From Actinomycetota bacterium (lineage in GTDB: Bacteria; Actinomycetota; Rubrobacteria; Rubrobacterales; Rubrobacteraceae), in assembly GCA_902810695.1 (NCBI GenBank), contig CADDYV010000023.1, forward strand, positions 1 to 51,655: 51,655 nt of DNA, in the 5' to 3' direction. The notes beneath the pieces are model-generated. The model was given only the letters and a program-made list of their open reading frames with translations, searched no databases and had not been told where the DNA came from. The translations under genes were made by a program, and so were the position numbers. Shown here piece by piece: positions 50,516-51,655 of the stretch (position 1 is its first letter; each line of letters begins with the position of its first letter).

Positions 50516-51655
50516 TTAATCTCCCGTGGCTGCACGTCTGGCGCTCTCTTCGGTTTGGCAGAGAGCTTCCTCGACGCTTTTGTTTCCTAGAAGCGCCTCG
50601 CGGATGCCCTGCCAGATGGCATCCTCTACCTGCGGATAGTTCTCGTGTTTGGGCGGGATGAGCGCCGATCTCCGCGCCTCTTCTAGTAATTTCCATCTGC
50701 GGTGCGCGAGCGTACCCTCTCCGGCTTCGGCGCGGGCATCCTGCAGGGCGTCACTTCTTGCGGGCAGCGTCCCCAACCTCGCTTCGTAAGCCTGTGACTC
50801 TCTGGAAGTCAGAAAGCGTAAGAGGGCAAGTGCTGCCGGGCGATCCCGCACCGTCTGGGGGATGGCGAAGGTGTGCGAACTGGAGTAGATGAAGCGCCCG
50901 GCCCGCCCTTCCGGGTAGAGCGAGACATCGTAGCGCCCCGCTACCGCGCTTTTGTGGGGGTCTTCGTAGGTGTAGAAGCCACCGGGCCAGTCAGTAGACA
51001 TAGCGGCTCTGCCTTCCCTGAAGCAGGCTGCCACCTCGTCGTAGTGCCAGTTGGGAGTTTCCTTTGGTGCTGCCTGCTCGTAGAGGTCCTTGAGCAGCGT
51101 GAGCGCCCACCTTCCTGCCTCATCGTTGAAGCTCGGTGCAGGCGGTCCTTCTTTCTCGAACATCGTACCCCCGGCCATGGCGTGCAGCTCGAAGAAGTGT
51201 CCGAAGAGACCGCTCTCTTTGCCGGGGAAGACGAAGCCGTAGAGGTCGTCTTTCTTGAGCCCGATCGCCTTCTCTCGCAGCTCTTCCCAGGTGGCCGGTG
51301 GAGCGTCCAGCAGATCGGTGCGGTAGTAGAGGAGCTTCACGTCCAGGTTGCGCGGCAGGCCGTAGAGAAGACCTTCTATGCGGGCGATAGCGAGGGTTTC
51401 AGGAGCGAAGTTCTCTAGCTCCGCTGCGTCGAGATCATCATTCAGCGGAGTGAGCCAGCGACGTTGGCTGGGCGCGTACTTGGTGTGGGTGGAGATCAGG
51501 TCGTAGTCCGCAATCCCCGAGCCAAACTCCTCTTCTATGCGTTCGTTCAACTTGGGATGGGGAAGCGCCGCCACCACCTCAACTCTGACACCCTCGCGCT
51601 GCTCGAATTCTGTAAGCCTTGAGTAAAGCGGATCGTACATCGGCCCGCCTATCAG
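50516..51655 (-). CDS. ABC importer solute-binding protein 3 (partial, N-terminus beyond window)
   Basis: The visible 379 codons encode a family 1 extracellular solute-binding protein: GGPMYDPLYSRLTEFEQREGVRVEVV, DYDLISTHTKYAPSQRRWLTPL, EGLLYGLPRNLDVKLLYYRTDLLDAPPATWEELREKA, AAMSTDWPGGFYTYED, SSHTFAIPQTV and LLRFLTSRESQAYEARLG. The frame is still open at 51655, so the ATG at 51640 is internal and the signal peptide lies outside. It probably belongs to another sugar importer whose permeases are beyond the edge. It is not closely similar to the two binding proteins of the 21-28 kb operon. Its end is convergent with the cupin gene, 36 bases apart. Confidence 0.9.
   Translation of the reverse strand: MIGGPMYDPLYSRLTEFEQREGVRVEVVAALPHPKLNERIEEEFGSGIADYDLISTHTKYAPSQRRWLTPLNDDLDAAELENFAPETLAIARIEGLLYGLPRNLDVKLLYYRTDLLDAPPATWEELREKAIGLKKDDLYGFVFPGKESGLFGHFFELHAMAGGTMFEKEGPPAPSFNDEAGRWALTLLKDLYEQAAPKETPNWHYDEVAACFREGRAAMSTDWPGGFYTYEDPHKSAVAGRYDVSLYPEGRAGRFIYSSSHTFAIPQTVRDRPAALALLRFLTSRESQAYEARLGTLPARSDALQDARAEAGEGTLAHRRWKLLEEARRSALIPPKHENYPQVEDAIWQGIREALLGNKSVEEALCQTEESARRAATGD

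Noticed and set aside
50491-50525. GGGAGAT...ATCTCCC inverted repeat between the cupin and binding-protein genes
   Set aside because: The 7-base stem has a 21-base loop and no T-tract on either strand, so a terminator call is not supported.

Overview
This is about 52 kb of dense, GC-rich bacterial chromosome with no insertion sequence, prophage, CRISPR array, rRNA or tRNA that I can recognise. Several traits point to a deep-branching, high-GC actinobacterium, with a Rubrobacter-like organism as my best guess: the rplM-rpsI-glmM order, frequent GTG and TTG starts, leaderless-looking promoters and a PPOX/F420-type flavoprotein. The short HisG/HisZ pair is unusual for classical Actinobacteria. 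The genus is an inference from gene content, not from a database match.

Layout. 1-480: start of a secreted TolB-like propeller (minus strand, cut by the edge). 481-5120: a sigma70-like promoter and a cobalamin riboswitch ahead of nrdA-nrdB; the small subunit carries the residue signature of a class Ic Mn/Fe enzyme. 5203-6087: rplM-rpsI with a strong terminator. 6100-11244: glmM, a DUF429 gene, hisF, hisIE and trpE, tightly packed. 11298-13444: an iron-type alcohol dehydrogenase, a CsoR copper sensor and trmB. 13519-15755: a DHA2 efflux pump and a stand-alone diadenylate cyclase domain. 15845-18791: a MarR-controlled operon (MarR, DoxX, flavoprotein, two VOC proteins) that resembles the Mhq quinone-detoxification regulon of Bacilli. 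18802-19836: selD, which has an in-frame UGA at the active-site position followed by a SECIS-like hairpin, so the conventional open frame is truncated.

19886-32486: a large sugar or polyol utilisation locus. A SorC-family regulator is divergent from two consecutive sets of ABC importer genes (two binding proteins, four permeases, no ATPase), followed by an FGGY kinase, a GpsA-like dehydrogenase behind a 14-codon minigene, and two zinc polyol dehydrogenases. The operator and the sigma70 promoter are both visible in the divergent region.

32502-42955 is mostly minus strand: serS; a cassette of membrane protein, nitroreductase, type III polyketide synthase and ICMT-type methyltransferase (alkylpyrone/alkylresorcinol style); an EVE/PUA-like protein; then plus-strand fabF-like, PrxQ-like and larE genes; then PAC2, aat and an M32 carboxypeptidase. 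43061-44434 is an NDH-2-like flavoprotein. 44492-49929 is the main histidine operon, hisZ-hisG-hisD-GNAT-hisB-HAD-hisH, with overlapping starts and stops; the HAD gene is a candidate for the otherwise missing histidinol-phosphatase. The window ends with a cupin gene and a third, edge-truncated ABC solute-binding protein.

The most notable observations are the B12-riboswitch-controlled class Ic-type ribonucleotide reductase, the selenocysteine-containing SelD, the Mhq-like electrophile operon with a textbook MarR operator, and the double-importer polyol locus.
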